NCBI GenBank assembly: GCA_030849075.1
Contig: JASAOO010003121.1
Location: forward strand, 1 to 23,375
DNA: 23,375 bases
Direction of reading: 5' to 3'
Source: Zelonia costaricensis
Lineage: Eukaryota; Euglenozoa; Kinetoplastea; Trypanosomatida; Trypanosomatidae
Shown piece after piece: positions 1-10,000 of the stretch; positions within the stretch are counted from its first letter, which is position 1, and the number at the start of each line of letters is the position of its first letter. The position numbers and the translations under genes are program-made. The notes under the pieces were generated by a model that worked only from the letters and a program-made list of their open reading frames with translations, made no database searches and was not told where the DNA came from.

Positions 1-17
1 CGCACCGGGGGTCGAGC

Positions 18-80
18 CTGTGGGGGGAGGGGGGGGGGGCGGAGTGGAGAAGGGAGGGAGAGGAAGGAGATGGGGGTGGT
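18..80 (-). promoter_or_regulatory. Candidate trans-splice acceptor of the next gene to the left
   Basis: The plus strand at 20-80 is almost pure purine, so the minus strand carries a pyrimidine tract of about 55 bases. It is followed by CACAG, with AG at 19-18. This is the classic layout of a spliced-leader acceptor, so another minus-strand gene probably begins just outside the window. Because trypanosomatid polyadenylation is set by the downstream acceptor, the poly(A) site of the ligase mRNA should lie some hundred bases upstream of this tract, roughly between 150 and 600. No gene body is visible here, so this is inference from signals. Confidence 0.5.
21..42 (+). repeat. Poly-G tract at the left edge
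   Basis: A run of six G, one A, two G and then a longer G run ending in CGG. On the minus strand it forms the C-rich part of the pyrimidine tract of the candidate splice acceptor. Confidence 0.85.
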
Positions 81-447
81 GGCACGGATGGCGATGGGGA
101 TGAGCGAGACTACTGAGCAGCGGCGGACCGCGGAGGAGTGGTGCGTTGGCGTCAGGGTGCGGTGCGGTGGGGTGAGACGTCACCGAGAAGAGCAGGAGAA
201 GTCAACAAGCGGTCGGAAGAGGGGATCGAAGGTCGAGTGCGCGTGGGGACGTGCCGCAGTGATGAATGCAAGTCGGCCCGCCAACAGCGGGTTCTCTCGC
301 CGCGGCGCCGTTCACCTTGCCGCCGCGAGTGCACATCAGCGAGTGTGCATGTGTGTGTATGTTGCCAGCAGTGCTCGTCTCTCTCTCCGCATCTCACAGT
401 TGGAGCCGAGAATCGGGGGGTGATCGGTGTGGCATCTCTATGCACCA

Positions 448-467
448 ACACACACACACACACACAC
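448..467. repeat. (CA)n microsatellite
   Basis: An uninterrupted dinucleotide repeat of 20 bases, CA on the plus strand and therefore GU in the ligase mRNA if it lies within the 3' UTR. Confidence 0.95.
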
Positions 468-987
468 GAGCGAGTAGGGGGAGGGGAGGGGGGCGATGCA
501 GCGCACATAGATACCGAATGCACCCAAGGTGCGGCACCCGCATCGACGCCCTCCCCGCCGCCCCCCCCCCTCCGCCCGCTTCCGGCAAACTGGTGCACCG
601 CAGTTGCCCCACAACAGAGGGAACTGCGAGTGTGGGCGCCGGTTGAATGCTGCCGTCAACACCCGCAGCGATTTGTTCATGATCTTGTGCCCTTGTCTCA
701 CGTGAGGAATGGGGAGCCGCACACACACGCACACGCAAACTCAAACACACATACGCATGCAGAGAGGGGAGCCTCGATAGCACTAGAAACACCGGACAGG
801 GCCACTCGAACAAGCTGAAGCGTGAACACCAACCCCAAAGGCGGCGTCAGTGGCGTCGCAATGCGCCAACGCGGCGGTGCAACCGCAACTCAGCAAAGCC
901 CCCAAAAAAAAACAATGGAAGCGGGAAGAGGCGGGAAGGACATAGACAGCGGCCTCCATCTGGCATGGCGCTCACGTACGAGTTTGA

Positions 988-1016
988 ACACACACACACA
1001 AACAAACAAGCAGTTT
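988..1016 (-). repeat. GU/U-rich element just after the stop codon
   Basis: On the coding strand, within about five to thirty-three bases of the TGA, the sequence turns into TTGTTTGTTTG followed by a (TG) run. It is a short U/GU-rich element at the start of the 3' UTR. Such elements are typical binding sites for trypanosomatid RNA-binding proteins, but no function can be shown from sequence. Confidence 0.6.
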
Positions 1017-1020
1017 TCCG

Positions 1021-4000
1021 TCACACCATTGTGAAGCCGAGGCTGCCGTACGTGATGGCCAACATTAGCTTCTCCCTGAGCACCGCCGCGGACGGGTACA
1101 CGGGCAGGTCGATCTTGTTGAAGCACGTGTGCGCCTGCGGAAGCAGGTCCTCCTTCGACACTGCCCACCTGCTTATCGTGAAGGGCAGCGAGCGCCCGTT
1201 CGAGCCCTCGAGGTGGCCGAAGCCGCCGTGCGGCACCTTGGACGAGCCCGTGGTGAACTGCAGCAGGTTCGCCAAGTCCTCCTTGTTCATGGCCGACACC
1301 GCCTCCCAGAACCACCGCACCTGCGGCGAGGTGCTGCTGTAGCCCTCGTACACGGTGTGCGTCCGCAGGTCCTCGACGTCGATGTCGGGCATGCCGCTGA
1401 TCACCAGCTCGAGCTCGTTCTCTGTGAAGCACTGAATCTCGCGGCGGGGGATGACTGAGTAGAAGCCCTTCAAGAAGCGCAGCAGCTGCTCCTCCGTGCG
1501 CCGCGTCAGGTGGAACTCGCACAGGAGGCGGACGTACTGCTGCTTGTTCGCATTCGTCACCGCCGTGTCCTTGCCGTTCGGCTCCAGCTCCTCCTCCTCG
1601 ACGGAGCCGAAGCGGTTGTAGTTCACCGCAAAGGTGAGACCGAGGTCGGTGACGTCGTTCTCCATGATCCAGTTGAGGTTGGTGTACAGCTCGGGATCGA
1701 AGCTCTGCAGGTCCGCAAAGACGGGGCGGTGGCCGATGATGTGCCGGTAGAAGGCGCGGGTGAAGTGGATGTCGATGGGGACGTTGTGCGCAATGGCCAG
1801 GCCCACGACGACACCCGCAAACTGGAAGTACTCGAGGTGCGTCGGGTTCACGCTCGAGAACGGGTTCGGCTGGAAGGACATGCTGTCCTGCGAGTGGATG
1901 AACAGCGCGTAGCTCTCGTCGACGATCGCTTCGGAAAGGAGCTGCAGCCACTCACGCGTCAAGCCGCCCGCGTCAGCGCCCTCCTCGCCGTGGAAGCGGA
2001 TGTGCAGCTGGCCGCCGAACGACTTCACCTTCTGCAGCTCCTTGAAGCTGTCCAGGAGACACGTCTGGCGGTTCACACGGATCAGGATGTTCGCGCCACG
2101 CCGCATGCCGAGCCGCCGCCGGAAGTCCGTCAGCTTGAAGTTGAAGTCGATGAGGTTGGGCTCGTACTTCAGGAAGGAGAAGCTGTCCTTGAGCAGGTTG
2201 GCGTCCCAGTGCAGCAGCGTGTTGAGGGTGGTGCGGTTGTCCTCCAGCACAATGCGCACGGCGCGGGGCAGGCGGCGGTGCTGCATCTCCTCGGCCGACT
2301 TGGGGCCCTCCTCGGAGAGCCGCGTGCCGGCCGCCGTCATCCACTGCGCCGCGTCCGGCTGCTCGGCCAGCTCACGCGCGGCGCGGTCCGAGACGGACGA
2401 CGGCTTCGTGGCGGACTGCAGGAAGTGCTCTGTCTCCCCGGCGAAGTTGCTGCGGCTGCCCGTCAGCGTCCGCGCGCTCGCCGACGCGCCGAGCAGACGC
2501 GACTCGCTCAGGTGGTACTTGCAGAAGGTTTGTAAGATGGAGGAGACACAGGAGGGCAGCGGCAGCACCTCCGTAGGCGCCACGTGCTCCAGCAGCGTCG
2601 ACACGTCGAGGAGGTACGCCTGGCTCGCGCGCCAGAGACGCGTGAAGGCGCGTGGCTCGGCCCGCATCGTGGCTACGTAGGGCTCGAAGAGGAGCTGGAT
2701 CGCGTCCCCCTCGCTGTTCTTGATGTCCAGCTTCACGAGCAGCGCCATGACGGTGTCCGTGTCGAACACGTAGCCCTCCGGGATGCTCAGCTGGTGCTGC
2801 CAGCCACCCCGCATCGCGCCGCTGCTCCGCCCGTTCCCGCCGCTGCCGTTGCCACCGCTGGTGACGTTCGTGTGCCGCGGGTGGAGGGTGGCGTACACCT
2901 CCCTGCGGAACTCATCGCGCGCCGTCTTGAGCGCCAGCACGCGGGCATCGGCAAGCTCGACCAGCTCCTGCTCCAGCAGCTGAATGGGGCTGACCAGAGC
3001 ATCGCCGCAGTGCAGCGGGCCGCCACCACCACCACCGCTGCCCGACGCGGACAGGACGGACGCCCCGGCACCGCCTGCGATCAACTCGCCGCTGCCGCCG
3101 CCGGCACCGCTAGTGAACACGTTGCCGCCTTCGCGCACCCCGCACTCACGAAGACCGAAGGACATGAGCTGCACGACGTTGGTGGCGACGTCGGCGCGGC
3201 AGAGCGGGTGGCGCAGCAGCCGCATCATCGACGTAACCGTCTCCGGCACCTCCTGCAGCATCGCCGCGGCCGCGCGCCGTGTCCGCTGCTGCGTCTCGGC
3301 GAGGGTCAGCCGCTCCCGCGAGCAGTTCGCGCACAGGTCGAACTGGCACGCAGAGCAGTGGAAGCAGAAGTCAAAGCCGGGGTTGACGCCGCAGATGTTG
3401 CACACGTAGCCGCCGTCCTCGTAGTTCGAGAGCTGCCGGATGTTCGTCCAGCGCAGCCGGTGCGGGTGCCGCGGGTGCGCAATGAGTGACTCCGTGAGCG
3501 GCTCCGCGGCGCTCGGGTCCGGGCCGCTGGCGACCTCGTTGTCCTCCGACCCAGTCGACATGGACCGCTGGCAGCGCAGCAGCTGCAGCAGCAGCTTGTC
3601 CAGCGCCAGCACAAAGCTGGGCACGTGCACGTGCTGCCGCGCCACAGTCCACAGCCGGTTCCACACCCCGTACCGGACAACCCGCCGCTCCGCCTCGTCG
3701 AGCGGCGCGTCGATCGGCTTCAGAGTTGCCGTGTCGAGGGCGCCGTCCGGCAGCAGGAAGAACGCCGCGGTGATCGTCTGGTTCTGCTTTACGAGCGAGA
3801 CAAGGAAGGTTGTGGCGTCCTTGATGAACTGCCGGTTCGCCGCGAGCTCTGTCGCCGTGATGGCGCGTGGCCCCGCCGTGGGCGACGGCACCGTCAGTGG
3901 TGACGTGCGACTTGCGTGCGCCGGGCCAGGCGCGAAGACGTCCTCGCTCGTCAGCGTCGTCGGCGTCGCGGCCATCACGTCGAGCAGCTGACACACCAGC

Positions 4001-7000
4001 CGAACCGCCGTCTGCGCGTCGGACAGCAGCAGCTGCATGACGCGCTGCAGCTCCTGGTCGAGGCAGCTGATGCCCGTCAGCATGTTGCTCGGCAGCGCCA
4101 ACGGGGCCGTCGCGCGCAGCCGCAGCAGCCCCAGGCACCGCACGACGACCTCGACCGGCACCTCCGGCAGCGGCAGCGCGAGGGGGTGGAAGGGTGACTC
4201 GGGCACCGGCACCATCGACTCGCTCAGCGCCGCAAGCGACGTCGACACCGCAGCGGCGCCCGTCGCCGCGGCCGCCCCGTGCTCGGAGGCGCCAGTGCCG
4301 CTGCCGAGCGACGCGGCGTTGGGGGACTGCGACTGCGACAGGGTCGGGGAGGCCGCCGCGGGCACGTCCACGGCGGCGGCCGTCACCTCCGAAGACGGGG
4401 GCAGGCGCAGCCACGGCCACGGCACCGCGTCCGGCTGCTCCGGCGCCGCCACGTCCTCACCGAAGAGCTCCTCCTCCTCCTCGGGGCCACGTCGGGTGAT
4501 GCGCCGCAGCTGCACGTTGCCGCCCCGCTGACCCGCCATACGAGACCCGAACAGCGCCATCGTTGCGAGCGGCTCCATGTCGCGCAGGGGGGAGGCCAGC
4601 ATGCCACCCAGCCGCTGACTTGCCAAACCGCCAGCGCCAGCAGCGCCTGCATCGCCCTGCAGCCCCATCGCACGCGACATGAGCAGCGCTGACGCGGGTG
4701 GGGCGAGGGCTTGCAGCACCGGCTCGCAGCGGTACAAGCGGCGGGCGAGGAAGATTTCGTGGTTGACCACCTCGTAGAGTTGACTCGGGCTGCTGAACAG
4801 CAGCCGCATCACCCCGTCGACTGTCTCCATGTCCCGCGGGACGGGCGCGCCGTGCCCACCCGGCGCGGCGGCCGCCGCGGCGAGTGCCGCCGCCATTGCC
4901 CCCGCCGCCACACTGCCGCTCGCCCCGACCGCGCTGCCACCACCGTCGCCTGCGCCGACATCCCGCGTGGTGTTCCACGCTCCCAGCATCCACTGTCGGG
5001 GCTGGCGCAGGTGAGCAGCGGAGCGCCGTTGCAGGGTCGCCTCCAGCTGCTCCGCCTGCTCCCGCTGCCGCCGCCGCCGCTCCGCCTCACGCCGCGCGGC
5101 TTCCTCCGCCTCCTCGCGCGCCCGCTCCACCTCCGCGCGGAGGTCCGTCGCCTCGCGCAGCACCTCCGGGTACCCGCGGAGCAGCTCGAGGTCGCACTGC
5201 AGCAGCAAGTCGCGCCGCGTTTCCGCGTCGATGAGGAGCAGCGTCGCATAGAGCTCGCTGGCGTCGTTGTCGGAGCCGGTCACGTGCACCCACCGCCCCT
5301 CCACCTCCATGGCATGCCGCTGCGCGTCCTCCGGCATCGCCCGCAGGAAGCCGGGGTACAGCCGCGTCCGCCGCCCGTGCACCTCGCGCTCCTCCGCGCC
5401 GCGGATCACGCTCATGCTGTCAAACAGAATCTCACTCCGCACGTCCTCCGGCATCTCGATCAGGAACTGCGGATCGAGCGTACCCTCCCACGGCTCCGGG
5501 GCGGCCGGCGCGGCATCGTCCGCACCACCAGCAACCGCCTCCGCCGCCGCCACCGCAGCAGCAGCAGCAGGGGAGGCCTCCGCCGTGGAGGCGCCCGCCA
5601 GCGCCGGTGGCGGTGCCGACGGCGACGGCGCCTCGGCCTCTGCCGCCGGCGCGTTCGTGTCGCCGCGCGCGAAGAGGGCGAGAATGCGTGCTGTGACGGC
5701 GTCCATGCCGTCATCGCCCGCCTGCCCCTCCCGCGCGGTGGGCTCCGGTGCGGGCGCCGGCGCCACGGCCTGCGCGGGGGCTGCCGCCTCGGGCACCGAC
5801 GGCGCGGGCTCGAGCGGTGAGAGGGACGTGCTGCCGCGGTGCATGATCTGATCGCTGGGGGTGCTCTGCACGGCCGGCGCATGCGCCAGCGGCGACAGAG
5901 CCTCATCGCGCGAGGTCAACATCTCCTCTGCCGGCACCGGCTGGTCCTCCTCCGCCGGCCGCCCCGGCGACTCGAAGGGGAGCCGCGGGCGGGGGCCGGG
6001 GCCGGCCACAAGCCAGTGCAGCCCAGTCGCGGCGGAGAGGGAGGAGCCGTCGCGGCGCAGCGCTTCGCCGGTGCGGAGCGACGACAGCGACGATGGGGGC
6101 GGGGGTAGGCGGTGCAGCAGCTCGTGCCCCCCGCCGCCCGTCTCCGCCCCCTCCACCGCCTCGCCGCCTTCCCGCGCCCCGGAGCGGCCGCCATCGCCAC
6201 CACCGTCACCGCCGGCAGGGCGCAACGTGGACGACGTGGCGACTGCCGGCGGTCTCGCGGCGACCTCCTCATACGCGCGCAGCGCCGGCAGCGGCGGCGC
6301 CTCGGTCTCGGCGACGTTGTGCGTGTTGAGGCGGTGCACCATCTGCAGCACCGCGTGGTACGCGCACGCCGCGAAGCTCTGCGCCCGCTCTGCTCCCGCC
6401 GTGCCGCTGCCGCCCGCCCCGGCGCCGGCGCGGGTCATGGGCACGGCGCCGGGGTACCCGCGGTCGCGGCCGTCGACGCCGACGCCGCGCATGTCGAAGC
6501 GGCTCGCGTCGCCGCCGACCGCCGCGAGGTCGCTGGTGAAGCCGAAGCCCTGCTCGAGGAAGCCGTGGAGGGCCTCGTTGGCCTGGCCGAGAATATCGTT
6601 CATGTTGCTCATCTGGCCGAGGTAGTTGAAGTGCTCGTTCTCGCCGTCCTCGTCATCCTCGTCCTCCTCCGCGGCATCGTCCTCGCCCTCCTCGTCTTCC
6701 ACCTCCTCGTACGTCTCCTCATCGTCATCGTCGTCGTACGGCTCATCGACGTCTTCGCCACTCGCCGACGAGGCCGTCGCCGCCACGCCGCGCTCACCCT
6801 CCCTCTCCGCCCCGGTCGCCCTGCCCTCGGCCGCGCCGGCGGCGGTGTTCGCCGTCGTGAGGCTGTCGCCGATGACGTGATCGCCGTCGTCGTCCTCGTC
6901 GGCGTCACCACCGGACTCGTCCTCAGCCTCCTCCTCCTCCCCTTCCTCCTCGAGGTCCTCCAAGTCCAGGTCTTCGCCATCGTCGTCGCTGTCGAAGTCA

Positions 7001-10000
7001 TCCTCGTCCTCCTCGTCCTCCTCGTCTTCGTCGCCACGGTGGTGGCGCCGGTGGTGGCCCGCCGCCGCGCCGTGGTCGTCGCCGCCGCCGCGCGGAGTCG
7101 CGAAGGGGGACGGCACGTAGAAGCCCGAGATCTGCGCCTGACTGCGGAAGAGGTGCTCGACCTCGGCTTCCTCCTCCGCCTGCGCCGCTTCGGCATCCGC
7201 GGCGGCCTCCATCACCATCACGTCAGCGAACAACACGTTGTCGTCGCTCTCGTCGGAGCTGGAGGGGTCGCTCGAGTCGTCCTCGTCCTCGTCCTCGTCC
7301 TCGGCGTCGTCCTCCTCCGCCCCCTCGTCCTCCCCGACACCCCGCTCCTCCGCCTCTGCCTCGCCAACACTCGCGTCGCCAGTGACGTCGCTGCCATCGG
7401 CGCGATCGCGGTCGTCGCCCTCGTCGTCGTCGTCGTCGTCCTCGACGTGTGCCCCGTGACGGCGCCGGACATCACCAGCAGCGTCGCCGTCGCCACTGAT
7501 GCCCCCGCCCTCCTCCGTGTGGCGGTGGTACGGGCTGCCACGGTGATCGCGCCGCCGGCTCGACATCGCCTGCTCTGCCCGCAGCGCCCGCAGCACGGCG
7601 GCTTCGTACGCGGCGAGGTCCACGGTGGGGTCGAGCCGCTGCTCCCTCAGCAGGCGGTGCAGCTGCGCGGCGTCGTCGTCGTTCTCGTACTCCTCCGCCG
7701 TGGCCGCCTCGTGCGCCCCCGCCTGTGAGGCGGCTGATGCCCGCATCGGCACCGGAACGGGCGGCGGGGGTGGGGGCAGGTAGAGCGGGAGCCGGAGGGC
7801 CTGGGCAGCGGTCAGGTGCACGCCCGCGTCGTCGTCCTCGTCGTCGTCGACGAGGGTGTCGTGTGCGGCCGTCACACCCGCGGGTCGCCGCGTCGGTGGC
7901 ATCGCCGGCCACGCATCGCCGCCGCCGCCCCCGGCCTCGGTGCCCGTCGCACTCCGCGGCACGGCCGGGGCGAGCGGCGTGATGTCCACGAAACCGCCGT
8001 CGCTCGTGTCGTCCCTCCCCACCACGGCATCCGCGCTGTCGTCCTCGCTGTCCTGCGCGTCCTCCTCCTCCTCGTCTTCGCCCTCGTCCCCGGCGTCGGC
8101 CACGCCGTCGACCACGTCGAAGGGCGGGAAGATGGGAGCGTGGGCCTGCTCTGCCCCGAGCTCCGCCGCGGCCTCGTTCATCATCGCATCGAGCCGTCCG
8201 AAGTAGTGCGTGATGGGCTGCATCTGCAGCTCCTGCAGCCGCTGCTGCGTCACCAGGGGCATGCGGCTGAGCAGCTGCGTCGGCACGGCATTCTGCGGGA
8301 AGCCGGTGGCCCACAGGCCCTGCCCGACCAGCCCGTGTGAGGCGCGCTGCTGCTGGTGCTGCTGCTGCTGCTGCTGGTGCTGCAAGCGCTGCGCGTGTTC
8401 CTGTCGGTCCTGCAGCTGCGCCGCGTACCGCCTCTGCGACGGCGACAGCGTGCCGGCGAGGCGGTAGGCGCCGAGGGCGAGAAGCTGGTGGGCAAGCAGC
8501 TGCAGCAGCGAGGTGGCATCGCGGCCGTGTTCGCAGGACTGCAGCAGGCAAACTCGGAAGAGGAGGTGCAGCAGGCCGCGACGACCCGTGTGCGAGAAGA
8601 ATCGCAGGAACGCCTCCTGCACGCCGGCACTGACGCCGCTCTGCAACTGCGCGGCCCGCTGCCGCGCCGTGAGCGCCGACGTCGCCGGCTGTGGGCTGCC
8701 GCGTTCAAGAAAGTTAATCACGTCGTGTAGGCAGCGCGTGAGGGTCTTGCGGACGGCACGGACCTCCTCGCGCGAGGCACCCGCTTCCAGCTGCGTCGGC
8801 GACGGCGCCTGCTGTGACGGCAGCGGAGGTGCGGCAGGAGACGCCGGTGACACCGCGGCGCTCTGCGACAGCGCCGTCGACACAGCCGTCACTTCCTCCA
8901 GTGCCGTGACGAGGCACTCCAGCGTGCGCACAACGGCGTCGGAGACAGCGACTGGGTCGTGCGCGACGAGGGCCGTGGCGAAGTCCACGCCGCTCGAGCC
9001 GTGCCCTGCCCCGCCGCCCCCACCGCCGCCGCCCGCGTTGCCGCGCCCCGCCTCGCCCAGCGCGGCGCAGAAGTACAGCGCGAGCGCGAGAAACGGTGGC
9101 ACGGCGATCAGCGGCGGTGGTGACGGCCTGCGCGCGGCACGGGTGGCGCCGCCTCGCCGCTCGTCCTCTTCCACCCGCTCTCCCGCCCCCGCCGATGCCG
9201 AGGTCGGCGCTGCAGTCGCCTCCGCGTACCCGCCGCGCCTCGTCGGCACGGATGTGAGCAGCTCCGCGTACACCGCCGGCACGGGCATCTCGAAGCTGGG
9301 CGACAGCACCGCCTCGCACACCCCGGGCAGCTGCACCATCACCGCCAGCATCCCCGCTCCGTGCGTGGGGCGGCCGACCCCGCTCTCCACGTTGCGGGCG
9401 AGGTACTGCATAAAGCACTGTACCCGCTCCACATACTCGCGCGACAGCCCGGCCGTCGTCGACGCCGAGCCTGGGGCGGGCGTGGCAGCCCGCGAGGCCC
9501 CGGCGTGGCGCAGGCGGCGCAGCGGACGCGGACTGCGGCCCCGGAGAAGCGCCGCACCACCGCTGCCCGCCGTGGCGGGTGCCGACGGCGTCGGACGCGG
9601 CCGCACCCACACGCCGAGCCACGCCGCCGGCATCTCCCCAGGCTCCGCCCGCACCCACCGCACCTCACAGTAGCGCCGGAAGGCGTGGTAGAAGGCGATG
9701 GGGTGGCGTATCACGTACAGCTCCAGGTTCGTCAGGAAGATGCTCAGTGGGATGAGGTAGTGGTGTGCATCCGCAGCAGCCGCGGCGGCCACGGCACGCT
9801 CCAGCGAGGTCGGCGCGCCAGCATCGGCCTGCTCCCCGGTCTCAGCGGCGCGCGGGCGCGTCGGGTCGACGGGGCGGCCGTCACCCACCTGCGCCGCAAG
9901 GGCGGCGGAGTCCGGCGAGCCGTGCGAGGGCGAGCGATGCGCGTTGCCGCCGTGATAGTGGTGGTGGTGGTGGCGGCGGTGGCCGGCGGCCGCCTCCCGG

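Larger units (their letters stand above)
81..1020 (-). other. 3' flank / 3' UTR of the ligase gene, no gene seen
   Basis: This stretch holds overlapping short open frames on both strands with low-complexity or repeat-driven translations (Thr-His from CA repeats, Cys-Val from TG repeats, poly-Pro). None resembles a protein. On the mRNA strand it begins directly after the stop with a U/GU-rich segment (988-1016), then carries GU repeats (about 448-467, and a degenerate one at 720-756) and a poly-C tract at about 557-568 (plus strand). It is best read as the 3' UTR and intergenic sequence. Confidence 0.7.

Noticed and set aside
138..818. Open frames on both strands in the 3' flank (up to 226 codons)
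   Set aside because: They overlap in several frames, contain His-Thr repeats from (CA)n and show no recognisable protein sequence.
7560..7660. Possible ubiquitin-interacting motif (YEAAVLRALRAEQAMSS) next to the acidic region
   Set aside because: The spacing of the Leu, Ala and Ser positions does not fit the UIM consensus, and the acidic lead-in is weak. It is better read as an ordinary helix.
6112..7728. Plus-strand open frame of 538 codons with long Val/Leu-rich stretches resembling membrane segments
   Set aside because: The Val/Leu runs are the antisense reading of the Asp/Glu triplet repeats (GTC/CTC opposite GAC/GAG), not real transmembrane helices.
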